A DNA stretch of 64,000 nucleotides. Source: Bacillota bacterium (GTDB lineage: Bacteria; Bacillota; Clostridia; Lachnospirales; Lachnospiraceae). How positions within the stretch are numbered: position 1 is the stretch's first letter; the number at the start of each line of letters is the position of its first letter. The position numbers were made by a program, and so were the translations under genes. Location: positions 73,442 to 137,441 of the forward strand of contig JAEWMB010000039.1 in assembly GCA_023457255.1 (NCBI GenBank), given 5' to 3'. The notes under the pieces are model-generated. The model did no database searches and was not told the DNA's origin. It was given only the letters and a program-made list of their open reading frames with translations. Positions 50,759 through 59,142 of the stretch are shown here, piece by piece.

Positions 50759-53188
50759 TTACACAAGAGCATGCTTTAACACTTCCTCCATAGAGGCAAC
50801 ACAAATGACTTCCATTCCCTCTGTTATTTCCTGCTCTAACTCTTCTAAATCCGGACGATTTCTCTCAGGAATCAGAACCTTTTTTATCCCGGCATTCTTT
50901 GCAGCCAATAGTTTTTCTTTCAATCCACCGATTGGCAGTACTCGTCCACGAAGTGTTATTTCTCCTGTCATAGCTGCTTTGGAATGTACCTTCCTCTCTG
51001 TAATGGCGGATAACATTGCCGTTGCCATTGTAATTCCTGCACTAGGTCCATCCTTTGGTGTAGCTCCTTCCGGGATATGAAGATGAATATCATTCTTTTG
51101 AAAATAATCTTCTGCTATTTTATATTCCTTACTTATAGATCGGATATAACTGATACCAAGCTGAGCAGATTCTTTCATTACATCCCCCATCTGCCCTGTC
51201 AGCAGAATTGCACCCTTTCCAGGCAATGTATTAACTTCTATCTGTAAAGTAGTTCCACCCACACTAGTCCAGGCAAGTCCGCACACAATTCCTACTTCAT
51301 CCTTTTGATTTGCCATTTCATAATAATACTTTGGTTTTCCAAGATAAACAATAATATTCCTATCGGTCACCTTAATCTTTGTTGATTTCGCAGTTACGCT
51401 AACCTCTTCCGGCTCTTTTGCAGCCGCTACTTCACTATCGCTTTCGTTGGGAATGCGTATCTTTCCTCTAGCAGCTTTTTTAAAATCAATATCTTGTTTC
51501 GCCTCTTGCTCCAATAACTCTCTGGCACATTTTCTGCATACTTCCGATATTTTTCGTTCTAAGCTGCGAACTCCTGCTTCCTTCGTATAGTCACTAATAA
51601 TCTTCTTAAGTGCTTTCTCGGATATACTGATCTGATTTTTCTTCAAGCCATTCTTTTCTATTTGTTTGCTAAGTAAATGCTTTTTTGCAATATAAAATTT
51701 TTCATTTTCCGTATAAGAACTTACTTCAATTATTTCCATACGATCCAGCAAAGGTTTTGGTATTGTTTGTGTTGAATTTGCAGTTGCCAAAAACAATACT
51801 TCCGACAGGTCGACTGGGATTTCCACATAGTGATCAACAAAATGGCAATTTTGTTCAGAATCCAGAACCTCTAACATAGCCGAAGCGGTATCACCTTTAT
51901 AATCCGAGCTCATCTTATCAATCTCATCCAGAAGCATCAGAGGGTTTTTCACTTTTGCTTGCTTAAGCCCAGTAACGATTCGACCCGGAAGAGCACCAAC
52001 ATAGGTTCTTCGGTGCCCCCTAATCTCTGCTTCATCTCTGACTCCACCAAGACTAATACGAACATATTCTTTATGAAGAGCCTTTGCAATAGACCTTGCA
52101 ATTGATGTTTTTCCGGTTCCCGGAGGACCAACAAGGCAGATAATCGGGCTGTCACCTTTCTTTGTTAATTGACGGACTGCTAAGAAATCAAGCACACGCT
52201 CCTTCACTTTTTTTAATCCATAATGCTCTGCTTCAAGAATTTCTTTTGCATATGCCAAATCCATAAAATCTTGGCTGGCTTTATCCCAAGGCAGACTAAG
52301 TAATGTTTCTACATATCCTCTTGCAACAGCACTTTCTGAATTACTTCCGGCAACATTTTGAAAGCGTTCGATTTCCTTTTTTATTTTTTCCTTTACTTCA
52401 CCGCTTGCAACAAGTTCCTTCAACTGATCCAAATACTGCATAACATCAGAAACTGAACTCGTCTCACCAAGTTCTTCCTTAATGACCTTAAGTTGTTCCC
52501 TCATTATGTATTCTTTCTGATTTTTGTCAACTTTATCCTTAACCTTATTCTGAAGCTCCTTCTTAATTCGCATGACTTCTATCTCATCAGCTAAAATGAT
52601 ACATAACCGTTCGTACTGCTCCATCAAATCGTTTGCAGCTAACAAAAGCTGCTTATCCTCTAATGTCATTGGAATATGAATCGAGAGCTGCTCTACCATC
52701 TTTTCAATTTCTCTGGATGCCTCTACTTGACGTATAATATCCTTATTTAACTTATTATTCTCAGTAATATATACCTCAAATAAGTCCCTAAGAGCACGGA
52801 CCATTGCTTCCTCTTCTGCCTCGGTTATGTTTAGAAGTTCCGCTTCCACAGATGTCGACTGCGCTTTTAGATATGGCTGCTCTGATACGAAGGAATCTAA
52901 AGTTGCTCGTTCCAAACCGGTAACCAAAACACGTATTACATTTCCAGGAAGTTTTATCATTTGCTTGATTTCTGCTATCGTACCAACACGGTACAAATCC
53001 TCAATGGTAGGATTTTCGGTTTCTGCATCAATTTGTGAAACCAATAGCACCTGCTGATTTAATCGCATCGCCGCCTCAATTGCTTCAATACTGCTTTTTC
53101 TATTAACATCAAAATGAATCAACATTCCGGGCATGACTGCCATATTTCTTAGAGCCACCACGGGCAGTTGTCTCGTATATTCACTCAT
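50759..53188 (-). CDS. lon: ATP-dependent protease Lon (LonA)
   Basis: Lon degrades misfolded and selected regulatory proteins in the cytoplasm. The 809-residue protein has the N-terminal LON substrate domain (LPVVALRNMAVMPGM near residue 9), a coiled middle region, the AAA+ ATPase with Walker A GPPGTGKTSIAR and LLDEIDKMSSDY, and the protease domain with catalytic Ser in PKDGPSAGITMATA and Lys in GGLKEKLLAAKNAGIKKV. An unusual acidic insertion (EVAAAKEPEEVSVTAKSTK) precedes the protease domain. The start at 53188 follows GGAGG; a frame 81 bp longer upstream is not supported. It is encoded between clpX and ysxC. Confidence 0.97.
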   Translation of the reverse strand: MSEYTRQLPVVALRNMAVMPGMLIHFDVNRKSSIEAIEAAMRLNQQVLLVSQIDAETENPTIEDLYRVGTIAEIKQMIKLPGNVIRVLVTGLERATLDSFVSEQPYLKAQSTSVEAELLNITEAEEEAMVRALRDLFEVYITENNKLNKDIIRQVEASREIEKMVEQLSIHIPMTLEDKQLLLAANDLMEQYERLCIILADEIEVMRIKKELQNKVKDKVDKNQKEYIMREQLKVIKEELGETSSVSDVMQYLDQLKELVASGEVKEKIKKEIERFQNVAGSNSESAVARGYVETLLSLPWDKASQDFMDLAYAKEILEAEHYGLKKVKERVLDFLAVRQLTKKGDSPIICLVGPPGTGKTSIARSIAKALHKEYVRISLGGVRDEAEIRGHRRTYVGALPGRIVTGLKQAKVKNPLMLLDEIDKMSSDYKGDTASAMLEVLDSEQNCHFVDHYVEIPVDLSEVLFLATANSTQTIPKPLLDRMEIIEVSSYTENEKFYIAKKHLLSKQIEKNGLKKNQISISEKALKKIISDYTKEAGVRSLERKISEVCRKCARELLEQEAKQDIDFKKAARGKIRIPNESDSEVAAAKEPEEVSVTAKSTKIKVTDRNIIVYLGKPKYYYEMANQKDEVGIVCGLAWTSVGGTTLQIEVNTLPGKGAILLTGQMGDVMKESAQLGISYIRSISKEYKIAEDYFQKNDIHLHIPEGATPKDGPSAGITMATAMLSAITERKVHSKAAMTGEITLRGRVLPIGGLKEKLLAAKNAGIKKVLIPERNRPDLEELEQEITEGMEVICVASMEEVLKHALV

Positions 53189-53269
53189 TAGTACCTCCAT
53201 AACTATAAAATAAAACAATCTATAAATTTCAACAAGATACAAAATCTTTTTTACTTTCTCTGCTAACAA

Positions 53270-53340
53270 AAGTCTGCCAGCTATCTGATTAGAATTCGCC
53301 GACAGACTTCTTCCTGTTAGTTATAACTTCTTATAACTAA
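53270..53340 (-). terminator. Terminator and palindrome after clpX
   Basis: On the minus strand AAGTCTGTCGGC can pair with GCTGGCAGACTT over about 12 bp and is followed by TTGTT. A second perfect inverted repeat, TTAGTTATAA/TTATAACTAA (53317-53340), overlaps the clpX stop codon. Together they may limit readthrough into lon. Confidence 0.65.
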
Positions 53341-54641
53341 GCTATTTCATTGTTGCTTTTCTTCGCTACCTTCTTTTGAGCAATCTTACGCTGCTGTCCG
53401 TTTTCGGCAGTTATCAGTTTAGGCTCTTCTTTCCCCTGTGCCGCCTCCTTGGTGATAATACATTTAAGAACGCTCGTATCTGTTGGTACTTTAAACATAG
53501 AATCCATCATAACAGATTCCATGATTGCACGCAATCCCCTTGCACCTGTTTTACGTTCAAAGGAACGCTTCGCAATTTCCTTAAGTGCCTCCTCATCAAA
53601 AACAAGTTCAACACCATCTAACTCAAATAACTTACGATATTGCTTCGTGATAGCATTCTTTGGTTCCGTTAAGATACGTACTAAGGCTTGTTCATCTAAT
53701 AAATCAAGGGCTGTAGTCACCGGTACACGTCCTACAAACTCCGGAATCATACCAAATTTTATCAAATCCTGAGGTAACACCTGACGGAATAAATCGCCGA
53801 TATTAGCCTTTTGACCATGCGCAATCTCAGCATTAAAACCAATGGACTTCTGCCCGATTCTAGCTTCCACAATTTTCTCTAATCCATCAAATGCTCCACC
53901 ACAGATAAATAATATATTCGTGGTATCAATCTGAATAAACTCCTGATGAGGGTGCTTTCTTCCACCTTGTGGTGGAACAGAAGCCACAGATCCTTCTAAA
54001 ATCTTTAAGAGGGCCTGCTGAACTCCTTCGCCAGATACGTCTCTTGTAATTGATGTATTCTCTGACTTGCGCGTTATCTTATCAATCTCATCGATATAGA
54101 TAATTCCATACTGTGCTCGTTCGATATCGTAATCTGCTGCCTGAATAATCTTAAGCAGAATATTTTCCACATCTTCTCCAACATAACCTGCCTCTGTCAA
54201 TGCTGTTGCATCTGCAATAGCGAAAGGTACGTTAAGAATCTTTGCTAAAGTTTGCGCAACATAGGTTTTGCCGGAACCGGTCGGTCCAATCATCAGAATA
54301 TTACTCTTCTGCAGTTCAACGTCTAAATCTTTCTCTGATAAAACACGTTTGTAATGATTATAAACGGATACAGAAAGAACTTTTTTTGCTTCTTCCTGTC
54401 CAATGACGTATTGATCTAAAAACTCTTTAATTTCCTTCGGCTTTAAGAGATTTATACCGGATGCAGACTCTGCCACATCTTCATCCTCGAATTCTTCTTC
54501 CACAATCTCATAGCAGAGCTCAATACATTCATCGCAGATATAGACATCTCCCGGTCCTGCAAGAAGTTTTCGAACTTGTTCCTGAGACTTTCCACAGAAG
54601 GAGCATCTTACCTGTTTTCTATCTTCTGTTCTGTTTGCCAA
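53337..54641 (-). CDS. clpX: ATP-dependent Clp protease ATPase subunit ClpX
   Basis: ClpX unfolds substrates and feeds them to ClpP, encoded just upstream. The 434-residue protein has an N-terminal zinc-binding domain (CSFCGKSQEQ and YICDECIELC), Walker A GPTGSGKTYVAQTLA, Walker B IIYIDEIDKI, sensor motifs and the ClpP-contacting IGF loop in QKSIGFNAE. The C-terminal tail is Lys-rich. The start is uncertain: a TTG at 54641 (MANRTEDRKQ) has a GAGGTG site 6 nt upstream and fits the family start, while a GTG at 54650 overlaps that site. Order clpP-clpX-lon is conserved. Confidence 0.96.
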   Translation of the reverse strand: MANRTEDRKQVRCSFCGKSQEQVRKLLAGPGDVYICDECIELCYEIVEEEFEDEDVAESASGINLLKPKEIKEFLDQYVIGQEEAKKVLSVSVYNHYKRVLSEKDLDVELQKSNILMIGPTGSGKTYVAQTLAKILNVPFAIADATALTEAGYVGEDVENILLKIIQAADYDIERAQYGIIYIDEIDKITRKSENTSITRDVSGEGVQQALLKILEGSVASVPPQGGRKHPHQEFIQIDTTNILFICGGAFDGLEKIVEARIGQKSIGFNAEIAHGQKANIGDLFRQVLPQDLIKFGMIPEFVGRVPVTTALDLLDEQALVRILTEPKNAITKQYRKLFELDGVELVFDEEALKEIAKRSFERKTGARGLRAIMESVMMDSMFKVPTDTSVLKCIITKEAAQGKEEPKLITAENGQQRKIAQKKVAKKSNNEIA

Positions 54642-54706
54642 TCTATTCACCTCTCTTCCTACATGCTATTAAAACACGCTAGGTTTTTGCTTGAATTAAC
54701 TCCAGT

Positions 54707-55288
54707 TTATCTGCTTGCAATCACACTATCAATAATACCATACCTTTGCGCTTCTTCTGCAGACATATAATGATCTCTCTCAGTATCCACTTCAACTATT
54801 TCCAATGGCTTTCCTGTATTTTCAGCTAAGATCGTATTTAATTTCTTCTTAATCTTCAAAATATTCTCTGCAACAATCTGGATATCGGTAGCCTGACCCT
54901 TAGCACCACCGGAAGGCTGATGTATCATAACCTCCGCATTTGGAAGTGCAAATCTCTTACCTTTAGCACCGCCTGCTAATAAAAATGCTCCCATACTAGC
55001 TGCCATACCGATACAAATGGTGGATACATCACATTTAATATAATTCATAGTATCGTAAATCGCCATTCCTGCTGTTACAGAACCACCAGGACTATTAATA
55101 TACAAACTGATATCCTTTCCAGGATCCTCTGCTTCTAAGAACAATAACTGAGCTACAATAACACTTGCACTAACGTCAGTCACTTCTTCTCCAAGGAAAA
55201 TAATTCTTTCCTTTAACAGTCTGGAATAAATATCGTAGGAACGCTCTCCTCTGCTTGTCTGCTCGATTACATAAGGTACTAAACTCAT
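54707..55288 (-). CDS. clpP: ATP-dependent Clp protease proteolytic subunit
   Basis: ClpP forms the tetradecameric serine protease chamber that works with ClpX. The 193-residue protein has the catalytic Ser in GMAASMGAFLLA (about residue 98), His in MIHQPSGGAKG (about 122) and Asp in DTERDHYMSAEEA (about 172), and the N-terminal start MSLVPYVIEQTSRGERSYDIYSRLLKERI (in shorter blocks) is classical. The start at 55288 follows GGAAGG; the frame extends 93 bp upstream through a hairpin but that part is not ClpP-like. A repeat-rich hairpin lies between tig and clpP. Confidence 0.97.
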   Translation of the reverse strand: MSLVPYVIEQTSRGERSYDIYSRLLKERIIFLGEEVTDVSASVIVAQLLFLEAEDPGKDISLYINSPGGSVTAGMAIYDTMNYIKCDVSTICIGMAASMGAFLLAGGAKGKRFALPNAEVMIHQPSGGAKGQATDIQIVAENILKIKKKLNTILAENTGKPLEIVEVDTERDHYMSAEEAQRYGIIDSVIASR

Positions 55289-55317
55289 ATCCGTCACCCT
55301 TCCTTTCATGAACAACA

Positions 55318-55367
55318 GGCTGTTGCTTAAAGCAACATGCTTTAGCAACATGCTTTCAGCAACAGCC
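55318..55367 (-). repeat. Hairpin with tandem 13-nt repeats between tig and clpP
   Basis: GGCTGTTGCT (55318-55327) pairs with AGCAACAGCC (55358-55367). The loop contains two tandem copies of AGCAACATGCTTT (55331-55356), which can also pair with the flanks in other ways. The element sits 30 bp upstream of the clpP start. It may act as a terminator, processing site or repeat-derived structure. Confidence 0.7.
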
Positions 55368-55399
55368 CATATGAATTGCAAAGTATTAAATCACCTTGA

Positions 55400-56686
55400 T
55401 TAAACTTCCTTTGCCTCACTTGCTACAAGATCAATGGCCCTTTGAACTGCCATATCCATAACGATCTGTTCTTTTTCCTTCTCGCCAATTAATTCTTTTA
55501 ATTTATCAACTTCCATCTGATAAGAGGAAGCCATCTCTGCAAGTTCTTTATCAATTTCTTCTTCTGATACTGTAATATTCTCAGCTTTCACAACTGCTTC
55601 TAATACAAGTCTGCTCTGGATACGCTTAAGAGCCTGTGGTCCAAGGTTCTCCATAAATGTGTTTGGATTTAAACCGGTAAACTGGAAGTACTGCTCTAAA
55701 GAAAGTCCCTGCATCTTCAGCCTCTGGGCAAAATCCTCAGCCATCTGACGCTTCTGAGTATCTATCATAGCCTCCGGAATATCCATAGTTGCATTCTCGA
55801 TTACCTTATCAACTACTGCATCTTCTTTTGCTGTCTTTGCTGCCTTCTCCTTCTTCTCAGTTAAAGATTTCTTAAGATCAGCCTTATACTCATCTAAGCT
55901 ATTAAACTCAGATACATCCTGAGCAAAATCATCATCTGCGGCCGGAAGTTCTTTCGATTTAATCTCTTTTACTTTTACTTTAAATAATGCCGGCTTTCCT
56001 GCAAGCTCTGCTGCATGATATTCTGCCGGGAATGTAACATTAACTTCTACATCCTCATCAATGTTCTTACCAATTAACTGATCCTCGAATGTGTCAATAA
56101 AGGAGTGGGAACCAATTGTTAATGCATAATCCTCGCCCTTTCCTCCTTCAAACGGAACACCCTCTACAAAACCTTCAAAATCAATTGTTACAACATCTTT
56201 ATCCATTACTGCTCTATCAGTTACCGTAATTGTTCTGGAGTTTTGCTCTCTCACCTTATCAAGCTCAGCCATAACCTCTTCTTCTGTTACTTCGATATCT
56301 GCCTTTGGAACTTCAACTCCCTTATATGCACCAAGAGTTACTTCCGGCTTAACTGCTACTTCTGCGGTGAAGATAAAAGGGCTTCCTTTCTCGACTTGAA
56401 CAACATCGATTTCTGGTCTGGCAACAACATCCAATTTGCTTTCTTCAATTGCCTTCTCATAAGCTTCCGGAATAATAAAGTTGGCAGCATCCTCATAGAA
56501 TACACCTACACCATACATCTTCTCAATGATTGCACGTGGTGCTTTTCCTTTACGGAATCCCTGCACATTCATTTTGCCCTTATTTTTCTGGTAAGCTTGT
56601 TCTATTGCCTTGTCAAAATCCTCTGCTGTCGCTTCTATTGTTAGCTTTACCATATTCTTTCCTAAATCTTCCACCTTAAAACTCAT
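55400..56686 (-). CDS. tig: Trigger factor
   Basis: Trigger factor is the ribosome-bound chaperone and peptidyl-prolyl isomerase that meets nascent chains. The 428-residue protein has the N-terminal ribosome-binding signature GFRKGKAPRAIIEKMYG (about residues 43-59), the FKBP-type domain (VVTIDFEGFVEGVPFEGGKGEDYALTIG in shorter blocks, about 165-245), and the long helical C-terminal chaperone arms. Its first position before clpP and clpX is conserved across bacteria. A promoter with extended -10 lies about 150 bp upstream. Confidence 0.97.
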   Translation of the reverse strand: MSFKVEDLGKNMVKLTIEATAEDFDKAIEQAYQKNKGKMNVQGFRKGKAPRAIIEKMYGVGVFYEDAANFIIPEAYEKAIEESKLDVVARPEIDVVQVEKGSPFIFTAEVAVKPEVTLGAYKGVEVPKADIEVTEEEVMAELDKVREQNSRTITVTDRAVMDKDVVTIDFEGFVEGVPFEGGKGEDYALTIGSHSFIDTFEDQLIGKNIDEDVEVNVTFPAEYHAAELAGKPALFKVKVKEIKSKELPAADDDFAQDVSEFNSLDEYKADLKKSLTEKKEKAAKTAKEDAVVDKVIENATMDIPEAMIDTQKRQMAEDFAQRLKMQGLSLEQYFQFTGLNPNTFMENLGPQALKRIQSRLVLEAVVKAENITVSEEEIDKELAEMASSYQMEVDKLKELIGEKEKEQIVMDMAVQRAIDLVASEAKEV

Positions 56687-56715
56687 TTGTTAAGTCCTCC
56701 TTAAAATATAGCAAA

Positions 56716-56845
56716 GTATATGCTTTCATATACCAAACTTTCTAAAGTAAAATGGCCTCGTTTTCCACGCCCGCCTAATTCTTATGTTTGCATTTCATAA
56801 CCCACTTACCGGGAAAAGTAGGCTAGACATTAGTATATTATATCA
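56716..56845 (-). promoter_or_regulatory. Promoter and leader of tig
   Basis: An extended -10 TGATATAAT (TATAAT at 56837-56842, minus strand) predicts a transcript start near 56830 and a leader of about 144 nt. The leader contains a 7-bp hairpin GTATATG/CATATAC (56716-56733) close to the ribosome site. No CIRCE or CtsR-type site was seen. Confidence 0.6.
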
Positions 56846-56923
56846 TGTCACTTTGACAAATGCTAGATATTTTTTTCTCTATTTGCGCCTCTTAGACGTA
56901 GTCAGGCAAGATTACAATATACG

Positions 56924-58270
56924 TTATGCTTTTATATGCCCGTTTTGACGTAATACTGAAACTACTCTTTCCGCATACTTTTGACAGATCTCATTCGTTC
57001 CAGCTTCTACCATAACACGAACAACAGATTCAGTACCGCTTTCACGAACTAGAATTCTACCTTCATCGCCAAGCTCTTGTTCTGCTACTCTTGCTGCTTT
57101 TATTACATCAGGGTCATTCTTCGCCATTTTCTTATCTAACACCGGTATATTAAGTAAAAGCTGAGGATATATCTTTAATTCACGAAGTAATTCAGAGACT
57201 TTTACTTTCTTCTCTAACATGACTTCCATAATCTTAAGGGAAGTTAAAACACCATCGCCAGTTGTAGCATGCTTACTAAAGATAATATGCCCTGATTGCT
57301 CACCGCCTATGGAATGTCCATGTTCCATCATATTTTCATAAACATATTTGTCACCGACTGCGGTCTTGGCATAACCAATTCCCTTTGCATCTAAAGATTT
57401 ATAAAGTCCTAAATTCGACATAATAGTAGTGACAACTGTATTATTACAAAGTTCTCCTCTTTCCTTCATATAACATCCGCAAAGGTAAAGAATCGCATCT
57501 CCATCGACTATCTGCCCTAACTCATCTACCGCTAAGCATCGGTCTGCATCTCCATCATATGCAAATCCAATATCAAGTCCCTGCTCTATCACAAACTTTT
57601 GTAAACCTTCTATATGTGTAGAACCACAATTGGTATTGATGTTGACACCATTCGGCTCTCCATGAATCACATAAGTTTTTGCTCCCAAAGCATCAAAAAC
57701 ACCTTTGGCAACTGTAGTTGCAGACCCGTTTGCAAGATCAAGACCAACCTTAATTCCCTCAAAAGAGCGAGTCGCCAGGGAAATCAAATGTCCAATATAA
57801 CGATGTCTGCCCATGGAATAGTCTACTGTCTTTCCAATATTCTCTCCATATGCAAATGGTATCTCAGACAGCTTTCCATCAATATAGTCTTCGATTAGTT
57901 CCTCTATCTCAGCATCTAATTTATACCCGCTGCCATTGATTACCTTAATACCATTATCTTCAAATGGATTGTGACTGGCGCTTATCATAATACCGCAATC
58001 AAATCCTTCGCTGCGTATTACATAGGAAACACTTGGCGTAGGCGTTACATGCAGAAGATAAACATCTGCCCCGCTTGCAGTCAAACCGGCTACCAAAGAA
58101 TATTCAAACATGTAACTGGATCTTCTTGTGTCTTTACCAATCGCTACCTTCGCCTTGTGATCCTTACCATAATACCATCCTAAGAATCGGCCAACCTTAT
58201 AAGCATGCTCTACAGTTAACGTTTTATTCGCTTCTCCACGAAAGCCATCTGTTCCAAAATACTTTCCCAT
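56924..58270 (-). CDS. glmM: Phosphoglucosamine mutase
   Basis: GlmM converts glucosamine 6-phosphate to glucosamine 1-phosphate for cell-wall UDP-GlcNAc. The 448-residue protein starts GKYFGTDGFRGEAN, has the phosphoserine loop MISASHNPFEDNGIKVI (near residue 100), the metal loop AYDGDADRCLAVDE (near 240), the sugar loop GGEQSGHIIFSKHATTGDG (near 325), and the phosphate loop VRESGTESVVRVMVEA near the C-terminus. The serine loop ASHNP and GEQSGH are the GlmM forms, unlike phosphomannomutase/phosphoglucomutase. It is separated by about 180 bp from the spore protein gene upstream. Confidence 0.97.
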   Translation of the reverse strand: MGKYFGTDGFRGEANKTLTVEHAYKVGRFLGWYYGKDHKAKVAIGKDTRRSSYMFEYSLVAGLTASGADVYLLHVTPTPSVSYVIRSEGFDCGIMISASHNPFEDNGIKVINGSGYKLDAEIEELIEDYIDGKLSEIPFAYGENIGKTVDYSMGRHRYIGHLISLATRSFEGIKVGLDLANGSATTVAKGVFDALGAKTYVIHGEPNGVNINTNCGSTHIEGLQKFVIEQGLDIGFAYDGDADRCLAVDELGQIVDGDAILYLCGCYMKERGELCNNTVVTTIMSNLGLYKSLDAKGIGYAKTAVGDKYVYENMMEHGHSIGGEQSGHIIFSKHATTGDGVLTSLKIMEVMLEKKVKVSELLRELKIYPQLLLNIPVLDKKMAKNDPDVIKAARVAEQELGDEGRILVRESGTESVVRVMVEAGTNEICQKYAERVVSVLRQNGHIKA

Positions 58271-58378
58271 GCTATTACTCCTCTATTTAATGTTTGGCAG
58301 AATTTTTGCCCATATACATATATTTTATCATATTATTTTCATTATGTGAATGTTTTTTAATTGTCGTATTATTTTTTA

Positions 58379-58432
58379 AATAAAGAAGCGCTGCAAAGTG
58401 GTAAAAATATCACTTTGCAGCGCTTCTTTATT
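58379..58432. terminator. Perfect 22-bp terminator stem after the SASP gene
   Basis: AATAAAGAAGCGCTGCAAAG plus TG (58379-58400) pairs exactly with 58411-58432 around a 10-nt loop. It follows the spore protein stop codon by 17 bp and has A/T-rich flanks on both sides, so it should terminate efficiently. Confidence 0.88.
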
Positions 58433-58448
58433 TCTTTATTCCTATTTG

Positions 58449-58673
58449 CTATTTGCCGCTCATAGACTCTTCTTGCTTCTTAATCATCTGGCGAACCATT
58501 TCTCCACCAACTGATCCGTTCTGAGCACTTGTAAGATTTCCGTTGTAACCCTGAGTTAGAGGTACTCCTAATTCGGCTGCAACTTCCATCTTCATACGAT
58601 TCATTGCTTCTTTCGCCTCAGGCACTGCCATCCTATTGCTAGAGCTATTACTAGAGCTATTGCTACTTGTCAT
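58449..58673 (-). CDS. Alpha/beta-type small acid-soluble spore protein
   Basis: SASPs coat spore DNA, switch it toward an A-like form and protect it from UV and heat. The 74-residue protein has a Ser/Asn-rich start, then AVPEAKEAMNRMKMEVAAELGVPL, where the Glu-Val pair corresponds to the GPR protease cleavage region, and the family signature NGSVGGEMVRQMI. These fit the alpha/beta class rather than gamma type. The ATG at 58673 with GGAGGTG is chosen over an upstream GTG inside that site. It is monocistronic with a strong terminator. Sigma-G control is expected, but I could not identify a convincing sigma-G promoter. Confidence 0.93.
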   Translation of the reverse strand: MTSSNSSSNSSSNRMAVPEAKEAMNRMKMEVAAELGVPLTQGYNGNLTSAQNGSVGGEMVRQMIKKQEESMSGK

Positions 58674-58682
58674 AAATTTCAC

Positions 58683-59142
58683 CTCCGTGAAGCTGTATAG
58701 TTGACGAGCAGTTCCATATACTAGGGATAGTCATTGTGACTATAAACTGCTCTTAGGAACGATAAGCAACTACTCCTCATCGCTTATCGTCGTATATAAA
58801 ACTTCCTAATTTCAATTGGCTGCACTCACTACTAATAGCGATCGATTCTGTCTAAATCCTGCTTTAATCAAAGATTATTGCCTGATACCTTAGATGTCAC
58901 TTTTGCAATCAACTTTCAAAAAGTCATTTCATATTTTGATATGCTTTGTGTTTCGTCACTTATCTTGATATTATTATTACCACACAATATAATATTATGA
59001 TGGTAAGTTATGTTATTTCTTTCGCTCTTTGAATACAAGCAAGACCGTTCTCATATATTTAAAATAAGGATTTCCCTCGGAGGTTTACTTAAGGTAATCG
59101 ATTCGTCTTTCTTTATGACGTAAGATTACTAGAAAGGAATTT
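58683..59142. other. Intergenic region with nested stem-loops upstream of SASP gene
   Basis: This 460-bp divergent spacer holds no gene. GAGCAGTT/AACTGCTC (58707-58752 region) encloses ATAGTCA/TGACTAT, and a 9-bp stem ACGATAAGC/GCTTATCGT follows (58759-58767 with 58782-58790). These lie in the promoter or leader of the minus-strand SASP gene. A promoter for the plus-strand symporter must also lie here. Confidence 0.5.
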
